Shown piece after piece: positions 1 to 6,973 of a DNA stretch of 10,175 bases. Position numbers and translations under genes: made by a program. Each line of letters starts with the position of its first letter. Within the stretch, counting starts at the first letter, position 1. The stretch lies in assembly GCA_031127185.1 (NCBI GenBank), contig JARIET010000077.1, forward strand, positions 1 to 10,175. Direction: 5' to 3'. The notes below the pieces were generated by a model. The model saw only the letters and a list, made by a program, of their open reading frames with translations, made no database searches and was not told the origin of the DNA. Source of the stretch: Gemmatimonadota bacterium. Lineage in GTDB: Bacteria; Gemmatimonadota; Gemmatimonadetes; Gemmatimonadales; Gemmatimonadaceae.

Positions 1-440
1 TGGTAGTCGGAACGCGCGCCCGCGGCCGTTATGACGAAGCCGTATCCCGTGCGGAGGTCGCGGTGCGTGTCGAATGTCACCTGAAGGTGCTCCGCCGAGC
101 CCTGGCCGTCGCGGCGCGCCAGGCTGCGTAGAATCTGGCCCGGGTCACGGCGGAACATCCGCGCACCGATGTAGAGCGCCTGTGCATCGTACCGAACAAG
201 GACGCGAGTGCGCTCGGACGGCTCCGCGTCCTCAATGGGCCGCTGCTGCCCGAAATCCTCGACGGCCGGTGCACCGACCATCCATGCGGGATCATCGAGC
301 CGCCCGTCGATTCGGGGCGCATCGCCGGTAAGTCGCGAAGCGGCTGCCCGCTTGGAGGCCGGCTGAGCAAGGCCCACGCCGGCCGCGCTGAACAGGACGA
401 TGGCGGCGCACAGGATCGGGCGCAGACGCAAACGAATCAT
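1..440 (-). CDS. CBM9/DUF5916-type exported protein, N-terminal part (runs off window)
   Basis: The minus frame opens with ATG at 438-440 and is still open at base 1, giving 146 complete codons. Residues 1-26 form a signal peptide (MIRLRLRP, a hydrophobic stretch, then GLAQP). It is followed by RIDGRLDDPAW (near residue 44), the hallmark start of the family 9 carbohydrate-binding-like domain that precedes DUF5916, and later by ALYIGARMF, LQVTFDTHRD and GYGFVITAAGARSDY, which match the next strands of that domain. Members are usually several times longer, with a predicted outer-membrane barrel after this domain, so most of the gene lies outside the window. The ligand and role are not established; export to the envelope follows from the signal peptide. 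No convincing ribosome binding site precedes the ATG. It is transcribed divergently from the Crp/Fnr gene. Confidence 0.85.
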   Translation of the reverse strand, partial: MIRLRLRPILCAAIVLFSAAGVGLAQPASKRAAASRLTGDAPRIDGRLDDPAWMVGAPAVEDFGQQRPIEDAEPSERTRVLVRYDAQALYIGARMFRRDPGQILRSLARRDGQGSAEHLQVTFDTHRDLRTGYGFVITAAGARSDY

Positions 441-746
441 GGTGGTCGTAGTGGCTAGGCAGGGGTGATACGCAGCGGACTCCGCGAATCACGACGCCCG
501 TAGCGATGATTCAGCGCAGCACGAAATCTCACATGGGGTACGCGCGCGCACCACCAAGCGTTTGATCAGAAGCGCAGAACCGGATGGGGCACAAGCACTT
601 GCACGGGTAGCGGGACGTTTCGCGAGGTTTGACAGTCGCCCGTCGCGTCCGTACTTTCGCACGCAGACCCACGGCGGCGTGAATCTTGCCAATGTCATGA
701 GGCACGACACTGCCCGATCTCGTTGCTCCAAGCCCTTTCCCCGCCC
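441..746. other. Divergent intergenic spacer
   Basis: This 306-bp stretch separates the divergent DUF5916-type gene and the Crp/Fnr gene. It holds the promoter candidate at 629-657. A single CRP-like half site, TCACA at 529-533, is present without a partner. The open frames that cross it are short or read antisense to the regulator and show no family resemblance. I could not find a convincing leftward promoter for the gene at 1-440. Confidence 0.6.
629..657 (+). promoter_or_regulatory. Sigma70-type promoter for the Crp/Fnr gene
   Basis: A perfect -35 box TTGACA (629-634) is followed by a 17-bp spacer and TACTTT (652-657), which matches the -10 consensus at its three most conserved positions. 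Transcription would start near 664 and leave a leader of about 80 bases before the ATG at 747. The boxes and spacing are seen directly; activity is inferred. Confidence 0.5.
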
Positions 747-1424
747 ATGTCCAGCACCGTCGAGTTCCTCGCAACCGTACCGCTCTTCAAGGGGCTCGCC
801 GCGCATGAACTCGACAAGTTTGCCGAGTTGCTGCGCGAGAAGAGTTATCCGAAAGGCAGCGTGATTCTGTTCGAAGACGATCCCGGCGACTCGCTGTTCA
901 TCGTTCGCGACGGGCGCGTCAAGGTCGTGCTGGTGGCCGAAGACGGCCGCGAGGTGATTCTCGGGCTCCTTGGCGTCGGCGAGCATTTTGGGGAGTTGTC
1001 GCTGATTGATGACCAGCCACGTTCTGCGCACGTGATTGCAATGGAAGAGAGCGCCCTGCTCGTGCTGCGCCGCGACGATTTCCGGCGGCGGGTGGAGGCG
1101 AGCCCGTCGGTGGCCTGGTCCCTGCTGACCGAGCTTTCGCGTCGATTGCGGCGGGCGGACGACAAGATCGGCTCTCTCGTGCTGCTGGATGTGCCAGGCC
1201 GTATCGCCCGGATGCTGCTGGACAGCGCCTCGGACGGCGGCAGCGAGTTGATCGAGAAGCCGCTGACACATCAGACCATCGCCCACCTGATCGGGGCGAG
1301 CCGCGAGACGGTGTCACGGGCCATGCGCGAGTTCCAGGATTCGGGGTGGATCGTGATTGAGCACCGCAGGATTCGCATTGCCGACCGTGCCGCGCTCGAT
1401 CGCCGTGCGCAGCAACGCGTTTAA
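747..1424 (+). CDS. Crp/Fnr-family transcriptional regulator
   Basis: A 225-residue cytoplasmic DNA-binding regulator, close to the usual 210-240 for the family. The cyclic-nucleotide-binding fold spans about residues 6-120. It contains GEHFGELSLIDDQPRSAHV (78-96), in which E83, R92 and S93 stand where E. coli CRP contacts the ribose and phosphate of cAMP, so a cyclic nucleotide ligand is plausible. A long dimer helix follows (about 121-145). The helix-turn-helix is near 173-201, with recognition helix SRETVSR (185-191). R186, E187 and R191 match the CRP residues that read TGTGA/TCACA half sites. There is no N-terminal cysteine cluster, which argues against an FNR iron-sulfur sensor. ATG 747 is chosen because the family alignment begins there; an in-frame TTG at 723 would add eight residues. 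No Shine-Dalgarno sequence is visible. A matching operator lies just downstream at 1431-1446. Confidence 0.92.
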   Translation: MSSTVEFLATVPLFKGLAAHELDKFAELLREKSYPKGSVILFEDDPGDSLFIVRDGRVKVVLVAEDGREVILGLLGVGEHFGELSLIDDQPRSAHVIAMEESALLVLRRDDFRRRVEASPSVAWSLLTELSRRLRRADDKIGSLVLLDVPGRIARMLLDSASDGGSELIEKPLTHQTIAHLIGASRETVSRAMREFQDSGWIVIEHRRIRIADRAALDRRAQQRV

Positions 1425-1430
1425 CCGTTG

Positions 1431-1446
1431 CGTGACGTGCGTCACA
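1431..1446. promoter_or_regulatory. CRP-type operator between the regulator and the MBL gene
   Basis: CGTGA-N6-TCACA matches nine of the ten conserved bases of the E. coli CRP site TGTGA-N6-TCACA. Its core is a perfect inverted repeat, GTGACG (1432-1437) and CGTCAC (1440-1445). A further GTGAC occurs at 1455-1459. It begins seven bases after the Crp/Fnr stop and lies 74 bases before the start codon of the next gene. If that gene is transcribed from the weak promoter at 1468-1497, the site is centred about 65 bases upstream of the start point, near the range of class I CRP activation. Binding by the adjacent regulator is inferred from its recognition helix. Confidence 0.6.
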
Positions 1447-1467
1447 ACCCGGCCGTGACAGCCCGCC

Positions 1468-1497
1468 TTTCACGAATCCGCCGATCCGTCGTATCAT
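1468..1497 (+). promoter_or_regulatory. Weak promoter candidate for the MBL gene
   Basis: TTTCAC (1468-1473) and TATCAT (1492-1497) stand 18 bp apart. The -10 box is fair and the -35 box weak, as expected for an activator-dependent promoter. The position just downstream of the CRP-like palindrome is the main support. Confidence 0.3.
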
Positions 1498-1507
1498 GCA
1501 TGGTGTC

Positions 1508-1511
1508 GAGG
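1508..1511 (+). promoter_or_regulatory. Ribosome binding site that selects the GTG start at 1520
   Basis: GAGG lies eight bases before the GTG at 1520. The in-frame ATG at 1496 has no such site, and its extra eight residues do not resemble the family, so translation from GTG is preferred. Confidence 0.6.
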
Positions 1512-1519
1512 ATACTGGC

Positions 1520-2395
1520 GTGAGTCTGCGCGTACAGTTTTGGGGGACGCGAGGCTCGGTGCCGAGTCCTGGCCCACGCACGGTGAAGTACGGCGGCAAT
1601 ACGCCGTGTGTGGAAGTACGCACATCGACTGGTTGGCTGGTGGTGCTGGATGCAGGAACCGGGATCCGCGAGTTGGGCCGGTCGTTGATCGAGCGGTCCA
1701 ACGGCGCCCCGGTGGCAGGCGACATTTTTCTTACGCATGCGCATTGGGATCACATCCAGGGGATCCCGTTCTTTGCGCCGATTTTTCAACGCGGGAATCA
1801 TTTCACGATCTGGGGGTCGAAGTCGCTCGAGACGAGCATCGACCGAGTGGTGCGGGACCAGATGTCGCCGGTGGTATTTCCGGTAACGTTCGAGCAGTTG
1901 GACGCCACAATTGATTTCAGGGAACTCGCCGAAGGCGAGCGCAGCACGGGGAACGGCTACGAAGTGACGGCGATGGAAGTGCGGCACCCGGGGGGCGCGC
2001 TGGCGTATCGGTTTACCGAACCCCGAACGAAGCCATCGGCGTTGGTGTACGTATCAGACAACGAGTTGGGCCCGGCGGAGCGGTACCAGACGCCGTCCGG
2101 GTGGCGGGAGAGGTTCGAGGCGTTCGTGCGCGGCGCGAAGGTGCTGGTTCACGACACGACGTACACGACTGAGGAATACGACTTTCATCGCGGTTGGGGG
2201 CACTCCACCTTCCGCGAAGTGACGGAGATGGCGCTGACCTGTGATGTGGAAACGCTGGTGCTATTCCACCACGAACCGCGCCGTACGGATGAAGAGCTGG
2301 ACCGGCGCGTGGCAGAGTGCCAGGCGCTGGTGAAGGACCGCGGCGGGACGTTGAAGGTGCTGGCTGCCGCGGAAGGGTTGACGCTTACCGTCTGA
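1520..2395 (+). CDS. MBL-fold metallo-hydrolase (COG1235/PhnP-like)
   Basis: A 291-residue metallo-beta-lactamase-fold hydrolase without a signal peptide, so probably cytoplasmic. The N-terminus VQFWGTRGSVPSP followed by KYGGNTPCVEV is typical of this group. The metal-binding motif is THAHWDH (72-78: H73, H75, D77, H78). Further likely ligands or active-site residues are H156, D180 (VYVSDNE), H211-D212, H228 (GHST) and H250/H251. The fold places it with Lactamase_B_2 enzymes, which hydrolyse phosphodiesters or similar esters; the substrate cannot be read from sequence. Being next to a Crp-like regulator makes a cyclic-nucleotide phosphodiesterase role conceivable, but that is only a hypothesis. 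It starts 95 bp after the regulator and ends 41 bp before the CsgG-like gene, with no terminator between, so those two are probably co-transcribed. Confidence 0.88.
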   Translation: MSLRVQFWGTRGSVPSPGPRTVKYGGNTPCVEVRTSTGWLVVLDAGTGIRELGRSLIERSNGAPVAGDIFLTHAHWDHIQGIPFFAPIFQRGNHFTIWGSKSLETSIDRVVRDQMSPVVFPVTFEQLDATIDFRELAEGERSTGNGYEVTAMEVRHPGGALAYRFTEPRTKPSALVYVSDNELGPAERYQTPSGWRERFEAFVRGAKVLVHDTTYTTEEYDFHRGWGHSTFREVTEMALTCDVETLVLFHHEPRRTDEELDRRVAECQALVKDRGGTLKVLAAAEGLTLTV

Positions 2396-2425
2396 ACGTG
2401 TGGGTCATCGCAGTGCAATCTTTCC

Positions 2426-2430
2426 GGAGG
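2426..2430 (+). promoter_or_regulatory. Strong Shine-Dalgarno deciding the start at 2437
   Basis: A full GGAGG lies six bases before ATG 2437 and immediately precedes a signal peptide. The frame is open further upstream into the end of the MBL gene, but that part reads as out-of-frame MBL sequence. Confidence 0.85.
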
Positions 2431-2436
2431 CAGTTC

Positions 2437-3147
2437 ATGCGCATCAAGACCTTGTTCACCGCAGTTGCCGGCGTTGCCCTTGTGGCGGGCACTGCTCTCG
2501 CCCAGTCGAAGCCGACGGTGGCGGTATTGTACCTCAACAACTCGGCGCTTGGCGCGAAGAACGCGGAGCTCCAGCCTCTCTCCAAGGGGATTGCGGACCT
2601 GCTGATCAACAGCCTGGCGTCGAACCCGAACATCCGCGTCGTCGAACGCGACCGCATCCAGGCCGTGCTCGACGAACAGAAGCTTGCCACGGACGGCAAG
2701 CTTGACCCGGAGACGTCGGTCCGCGTCGGCAAGATCGTCGGCGCGCACCACATGATCACGGGCGTGTTCGCGACCGAACTGGGCAAGCCCGTGCTTCGCC
2801 TGTCGATGCGCGTGTTCAATGTCGAGACCAGCGAAGTCGAGAAGGGCGGCATCGACGTGACGGGAACGACGGAGTCGATCCTGCCGCTCATCGAGCAGCT
2901 CGCGGCGAAGATCAACTCGGAGCTCAAGCTGCCGGCGATCCCGGCGCGCGCCCGCGAAGACCATGCGTCGGCCGTGAAGAAGCAGGAGAAAGTACCCTTC
3001 CAGGCGGTGATGCTGTACAGCCGCGCACTGGACGAGAAGGACCACGGCAACAAGGACAAGGCCATTACGCTCTTCAAGCAGTCGATCGCGGCCTTCCCGG
3101 CCTACGAAGCACCGGCGAAGGAACTCGAGAAGTTGGGCGCGAAGTAG
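2437..3147 (+). CDS. CsgG/HfaB-like exported protein with C-terminal helical repeat
   Basis: A 236-residue protein with a clear signal peptide (MRIKTLFT, hydrophobic core, cleavage near ALAQ at 21-23). The body begins PTVAVLYLNN and carries VVERDRIQAVLDEQKL (68-83), then KIVGAHHMITG (99-109) and LRLSMRVFNVET (120-131). These match the CsgG/HfaB/FlgO-like fold that mediates curli export or builds outer-membrane-associated rings. Residues about 188-232 resemble one TPR-type helical pair (MLYSRALDE...KAITLFKQSI). True CsgG is a lipoprotein with a transmembrane barrel of similar length, but here no lipobox cysteine follows the signal peptide, so a soluble periplasmic protein is more likely. No curli genes are nearby. 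The exact role is unknown. It follows the MBL gene by 41 bp and is followed by a strong terminator. Confidence 0.8.
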   Translation: MRIKTLFTAVAGVALVAGTALAQSKPTVAVLYLNNSALGAKNAELQPLSKGIADLLINSLASNPNIRVVERDRIQAVLDEQKLATDGKLDPETSVRVGKIVGAHHMITGVFATELGKPVLRLSMRVFNVETSEVEKGGIDVTGTTESILPLIEQLAAKINSELKLPAIPARAREDHASAVKKQEKVPFQAVMLYSRALDEKDHGNKDKAITLFKQSIAAFPAYEAPAKELEKLGAK

Positions 3148-3155
3148 ACCGCCGG

Positions 3156-3183
3156 CCGGTCGCCGCTGATGGTTGGCGGCCGG
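3156..3183 (+). other. GC-rich hairpin after the CsgG-like gene
   Basis: A 9-bp stem (3156-3164 with 3175-3183, one G-T pair) closes a 10-base loop. No T-run follows, so it is not a terminator by itself; it may protect the 3' end of the transcript. Confidence 0.35.
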
Positions 3184-3203
3184 ACGTTGTCGAGTGATAG
3201 TTT

Positions 3204-3246
3204 CAGCCCGCCGGGGTTCGGTTGAACTCCGGCGGGCTGTTGTTTT
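3204..3246 (+). terminator. Strong intrinsic terminator
   Basis: Eleven perfect GC-rich pairs (3204-3214 with 3229-3239) extend through a G-T pair and four more pairs (3216-3219 with 3224-3227) to a GGTT loop, giving a stem of about 16 bp. The tail TTGTTTT follows at 3240-3246. It ends the MBL/CsgG-like transcript. Confidence 0.9.
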
Positions 3247-3268
3247 GGCGCCTTCCCTTCCCGCTCCC

Positions 3269-5251
3269 GTGAATCCCCTCGTTCTCACTTCGGTCGGTCG
3301 CGCCGTGGCAGCCCTCGACGGGCTCGGCGTTGAAGTGCGGCGCGCGCCGCTGCTACCGGCGGTGGGCACGCTCGACCCTGAGCGGCCAACAGTGATCCTG
3401 TTGGACCGGGCGCTTGCCGAAAGCGCTGGGGATGATCGGGCCGGGTTCGAACAACTGGCCAGCGTTGGTGCATTGCTCGGGATGGGCGAGCCGGGTGAGG
3501 CCGCACCGGGTCCGGCACTCCCCAGTGAGTTACTCAGCGGCTACGTGGCCGCAGACGCCCCCGTGGAGACGGTACGCGTCGCCGTGCAGGGCGCGTTGCG
3601 GCACGCCGCGACGTTGGTGGCGGCGCGCCGGTCGGCCCGCCGCGAAACTCGTAGCGCCGACGACCTGCACGAGCTCACGCGAATCGGGGTCGCGCTGTCC
3701 ACCGAGCGCGACCTGCTGACGCTGTTGGAGATGATCCTGACGCAGGCGCGGCGGTTGTCGAATGCCGACGCGGGCTCGCTCTATCTGGTGGAGCGCGACG
3801 AGGAGGGGCACCCACAGCAGCTGCGGTTCAAGTTGGCGCAAAATCATACGCTGCCCAACCTGCCGTTCAAGGAGTCGGTGATCCCCATCAACCACTCGAG
3901 CCTCGCGGGATACGTGGCCGCGACGGGTGAAGCGTTGATCATCCCTGACGTCTATCTCCTGCCCGACGACGTCAGCTACAAGATGAACCGCTCGTTCGAT
4001 GACAAGGTCGGCTATCGCACCAAATCGATGCTGGTCCTGCCGATGCGCTCACACCGGGACGAAATCACCGGCGTCGTGCAGCTGATCAACCGTAAGCGCA
4101 ACCTGGACACCGTGCTCTCGCTTCCGTCCATCGTGGACCGCGAAGTGCTCCCGTTTGATGCCCGCGCGGTTGACCTGGTCACCGCACTCGCGTCGCAGGC
4201 GGCCGTCGCCATCGAGAACGCGCGCCTGTACGAAGACATCGAACGCCTCTTTGAAGGATTTGTCACGGCTGCGGTCACCGCCATTGAATCCCGCGATCCC
4301 ACCACCAGCGGCCACTCGTCGCGCGTGGCCACGCTGACCTGCGGTCTTGCCGAAGCCGTGGATCGCGGAGGCACCGAGAACTACCGGGACGTGAAGTTCT
4401 CGCGCGAACAGATGCGCGAACTGCGCTACGCCGGCCTCCTGCACGATTTTGGCAAGGTGGGCGTGCGCGAACAGGTCCTGGTGAAGCAGAAGAAACTGTA
4501 TCCGAGCGACCTGGCGATCATCAAGCACCGCTTCCAATGGCTGTTGCAGCGCGCCGACCTCGAGTACGAACGCGAGCGTGCGGAATATCTCGTCAACTTC
4601 GGCAAGGACCGATACACGCAGGTGCTGGCCGAACTCGACGACCTGCGCCGCAGCAAGCGCGAGGAACTGCAGCGCTACCTGGACTCCATCGTGCAGGCGA
4701 ACGAACCGACCATCCTGCCTGAAGGAAAGTTCGACGAGCTTGAGGCGATCAACGCCCGGACCTTCCTCGACTTCGACGGGGTGGAAAAGCCGCTCCTCGG
4801 CGATGACGAACTGCGCTACCTGATGATCAACAAGGGGAATCTCGACCCGAAGGAGCGCCGGGAGATTGAGTCGCACGTCACACACACATTCCGGTTTCTC
4901 GAGCAGATCCCCTGGACCCGCGAGCTGAAGCAGATACCGAAGATCGCCTACGGCCACCACGAGAAACTCAATGCCAAGGGATACCCGCGTCAGGTCGGTG
5001 CCGATGCCATCCCGGTACAGACGCGGATGATGACGATCAGCGATATCTATGACGCACTGACGGCGACCGACCGGCCGTACAAGCGCGCAGTGCCCATTGA
5101 ACGCGCGATCGACATCCTGGTGGCCGAGGCCAGCGAGGGGGCGATCGACAAGTCGCTGCTCGACGCCTTTGTGGCAGCCAAGGTGTTCGACCTGGTGCAG
5201 GCCGAGTCGCCGCGACGGCGTTCCGTATCGGGGAGCGCATCGACGCTGTAG
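3269..5251 (+). CDS. GAF and HD-GYP domain signalling protein
   Basis: From GTG 3269 this is a 660-residue cytoplasmic protein. Residues 1-115 look like a degenerate receiver domain (VILLDR, D46 at the third-strand position). A GAF sensor domain spans about 132-320, and an HD-GYP domain follows. The HD-GYP landmarks are H349 (SGHSSR), the metal pair H392-D393 (LLHDFGKVG), H536 (SHVTH), HHEKLNAKGYP (563-573) and DIYDALT (592-598). HD-GYP enzymes hydrolyse cyclic-di-GMP or related dinucleotides. The catalytic set appears complete, although HHE is followed by N-A where HHExxDG is usual. About 115 charged residues are inserted between H420 and H536. The start is uncertain: a TTG at 3245 or 3173 is possible, but the latter would read through the terminator stem. 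No Shine-Dalgarno precedes GTG 3269. It is convergent with the hyuB gene, 28 bp away. Confidence 0.88.
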   Translation: MNPLVLTSVGRAVAALDGLGVEVRRAPLLPAVGTLDPERPTVILLDRALAESAGDDRAGFEQLASVGALLGMGEPGEAAPGPALPSELLSGYVAADAPVETVRVAVQGALRHAATLVAARRSARRETRSADDLHELTRIGVALSTERDLLTLLEMILTQARRLSNADAGSLYLVERDEEGHPQQLRFKLAQNHTLPNLPFKESVIPINHSSLAGYVAATGEALIIPDVYLLPDDVSYKMNRSFDDKVGYRTKSMLVLPMRSHRDEITGVVQLINRKRNLDTVLSLPSIVDREVLPFDARAVDLVTALASQAAVAIENARLYEDIERLFEGFVTAAVTAIESRDPTTSGHSSRVATLTCGLAEAVDRGGTENYRDVKFSREQMRELRYAGLLHDFGKVGVREQVLVKQKKLYPSDLAIIKHRFQWLLQRADLEYERERAEYLVNFGKDRYTQVLAELDDLRRSKREELQRYLDSIVQANEPTILPEGKFDELEAINARTFLDFDGVEKPLLGDDELRYLMINKGNLDPKERREIESHVTHTFRFLEQIPWTRELKQIPKIAYGHHEKLNAKGYPRQVGADAIPVQTRMMTISDIYDALTATDRPYKRAVPIERAIDILVAEASEGAIDKSLLDAFVAAKVFDLVQAESPRRRSVSGSASTL

Positions 5252-5279
5252 GGGTCGATCCGCTGCAAGTCGCGCCAGG

Positions 5280-6836
5280 TCAGCGGGCCGGAGCCGCTCC
5301 CCAGCCGCCGCCGCCCGGCGTTTCGATGGTCACCACATCACCGGGCGCGAGTTCCATGCGGCACTTCGGCGGTATCGGCGTGCCATTCAGCCGATTGATT
5401 CCCATGGCCCCGTCCATTCCGCCCAGCGCACCTCGTGGCGCACGCGTGCGTCGCTCGGTCACCAGGGTCACCGTGCAGCGCTCCAGCACGCGGTAGCGGC
5501 GCAGCACCCCATCGCCGCCGGCATGGAGGCCGTTTCCTCCAGACCCGCGGCGAATGGTATACTCGGCAATCTCCATCGGGTACGAGCGCTCGAGCGATTC
5601 GATCGGCGTGTTGCGCGTGTTGCTCATGCCCACGTGCACGGCGCTCGGTCCGCGCCCCTTCGGCGAGCCGCCCTGCCCACCGCCAAGTGTCTCGTAGAAC
5701 GTCCAGCCGTCGCCGCCAAAGGTGATGTTGTTCATGGTGCCCTGCCCCTGCGCCGGCACGGCAACGCCAGCGTCGGCAAACGCCGCGAAGAGGAGGTCGG
5801 TGACACGCTGTGATGTTTCCACATTGCCGGCCGCGACCGCCGATGGCCAGCGCGCATCGAGCACACAGTTGTCTGGCGTCGCGATCGTGATGGGGCGGCC
5901 GATCCCTTCGTTCGTGGGCACGTCGTCGTCCAGCAGCGAGCGCAGCACGAAGATCGCCGCCGCACGAACAACCGCCTTCACGGTGTTCACATTGCCGCGC
6001 ACGCGTGGCGATGTACCCGCGAAGTCGAGCGACAGCGTCCCCCGACGCACGCGGAGGCGCAGCGCGAACGGCACAGGAACATCGCTGACGCCATCCCCTT
6101 CAAGAATGTCGTCTGCGCGCCCCTCGACATCGCCAATCTCGAGCAAACGCGCACGCGCCCGTCGCTCGGTGTAGGCGAGCAGCGCGTCGCAGGCGGCACG
6201 CATACGGGACGGGCCCTCGCGCGCGAGGAGCATGCGCCATCCGGCGGCGCCCGCCGCACAGGCGCCGCGCTGGGCTTCCAGGTCACCGCGGCGTTCCGCC
6301 GGTGTCCGCACGTTGGCGAGCACGAGTTCGAGCAATGCGTCGTCGAGACGGCCACGCGGAGCCAGGCGGATGGGCGGGAGATGCAGTCCCTCCTGCACCA
6401 ATTCCGTAGCACCCTGCGGCATGGAACCGGGGCTCATGCCGCCCACATCGGCGTGGTGTGCGCGCACGGCGGTGTAACCAATGATGCGCGAACCTTCGGC
6501 CACCGCCTCAACCATGGTGAGGTCCGGCAGGTGGGATCCCCCATCGTAGGGACTGTTCAACAGGAACACGTCGCCCGGCGCCGGCTTGCGAGCCATCACC
6601 GCGCGCACCGACTCCGGCATCGCGCCAAGATGCACCGGGATGTGAGCGGCCTGCGCGATCATGCGGCCGCCCGAATCGAAAATCGCCGACGACGCATCGC
6701 GGCGCTCGCGGATATTCGGTGAGAGCGACCCGCGCTCCAGCACCGTACCCATCTCCTCCGCGATCATGGCGACCGCGTTGGACATCACGGACAGACCGAG
6801 GGCGTCGAAGCCGCGGGAGCGGGTCCGCGAACTCAT
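5280..6836 (-). CDS. hyuB: Hydantoinase B / oxoprolinase subunit (HyuB family)
   Basis: A 518-residue HyuB-family protein, near the usual 510-580. It carries NSPYDGGSHLPDLTMVEAV (94-112) and RAHHADVGGMSPGSMP (125-140), whose H127, H128 and D130 are the conserved putative metal ligands. It also has GNVETSQRVTDLL, GGGQGGSPKGRGP, RSYPMEIAEYTIRRGSGG and the family-typical C-terminal PGGGGWG. With HyuA it forms enzymes that open cyclic amides such as N-methylhydantoin or 5-oxoproline in ATP-driven reactions; the substrate here is unknown. It is cytoplasmic with no signal peptide. Its ATG overlaps, as ATGA, a stop (6833-6835) in the hyuA frame, implying translational coupling. Only a weak GAG (6842-6844) serves as ribosome binding site. 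It is the last gene of the minus-strand cluster. Confidence 0.93.
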   Translation of the reverse strand: MSSRTRSRGFDALGLSVMSNAVAMIAEEMGTVLERGSLSPNIRERRDASSAIFDSGGRMIAQAAHIPVHLGAMPESVRAVMARKPAPGDVFLLNSPYDGGSHLPDLTMVEAVAEGSRIIGYTAVRAHHADVGGMSPGSMPQGATELVQEGLHLPPIRLAPRGRLDDALLELVLANVRTPAERRGDLEAQRGACAAGAAGWRMLLAREGPSRMRAACDALLAYTERRARARLLEIGDVEGRADDILEGDGVSDVPVPFALRLRVRRGTLSLDFAGTSPRVRGNVNTVKAVVRAAAIFVLRSLLDDDVPTNEGIGRPITIATPDNCVLDARWPSAVAAGNVETSQRVTDLLFAAFADAGVAVPAQGQGTMNNITFGGDGWTFYETLGGGQGGSPKGRGPSAVHVGMSNTRNTPIESLERSYPMEIAEYTIRRGSGGNGLHAGGDGVLRRYRVLERCTVTLVTERRTRAPRGALGGMDGAMGINRLNGTPIPPKCRMELAPGDVVTIETPGGGGWGAAPAR

Positions 6837-6973
6837 CGGCGCTCGAGGAGCCAGCCACCGATGGCCAGCGCGCGGGCGGTCCAGCCGCGCGCCACGACCA
6901 TTGTGGCGTCCGAAAGTGTCAGCACACTGGGCCCCTTGAGTCGCCGGGAAGTCACCCGCAGCGCCGAATCAAG
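6833..6973 (-). other. In-frame HyuA C-terminal tail beyond the TGA stop
   Basis: Directly after the hyuA TGA, the same frame stays open for 46 codons and ends in a TGA at 6833-6835 that overlaps the hyuB ATG. It reads, in part, KGPSVLTLSDATMVVARGW and then TARALAIGGWLLERR. This resembles the usual HyuA ending (GPAVIE...T..V..GW.A...G.L). Third codon positions are G or C in 36 of 46 codons, as in a coding region of this genome. I read it as the severed or read-through C-terminus of HyuA rather than a separate gene. Confidence 0.8.

Noticed and set aside
529..533. CRP half site TCACA in the divergent spacer
   Set aside because: There is no matching TGTGA-like half at the required distance; single pentamers are expected by chance.
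489..1286. A 265-codon minus-strand frame opposite the Crp/Fnr gene
   Set aside because: The plus-strand regulator has full-length family motifs; this frame is its antisense shadow.
1496..1519. ATG 1496 as start of the MBL gene
   Set aside because: It has no ribosome binding site and overlaps the candidate -10 box; GTG 1520 has GAGG at eight bases and fits the family N-terminus.
2185..3369. A 394-codon minus-strand frame across the MBL and CsgG-like genes
   Set aside because: It crosses the terminator, lies opposite well-supported genes and resembles no family.
5252..5286. Terminator between the convergent HD-GYP and hyuB genes
   Set aside because: Only a 6-bp stem (5260-5265 with 5281-5286) around a 15-base loop, with no T-run on either side.
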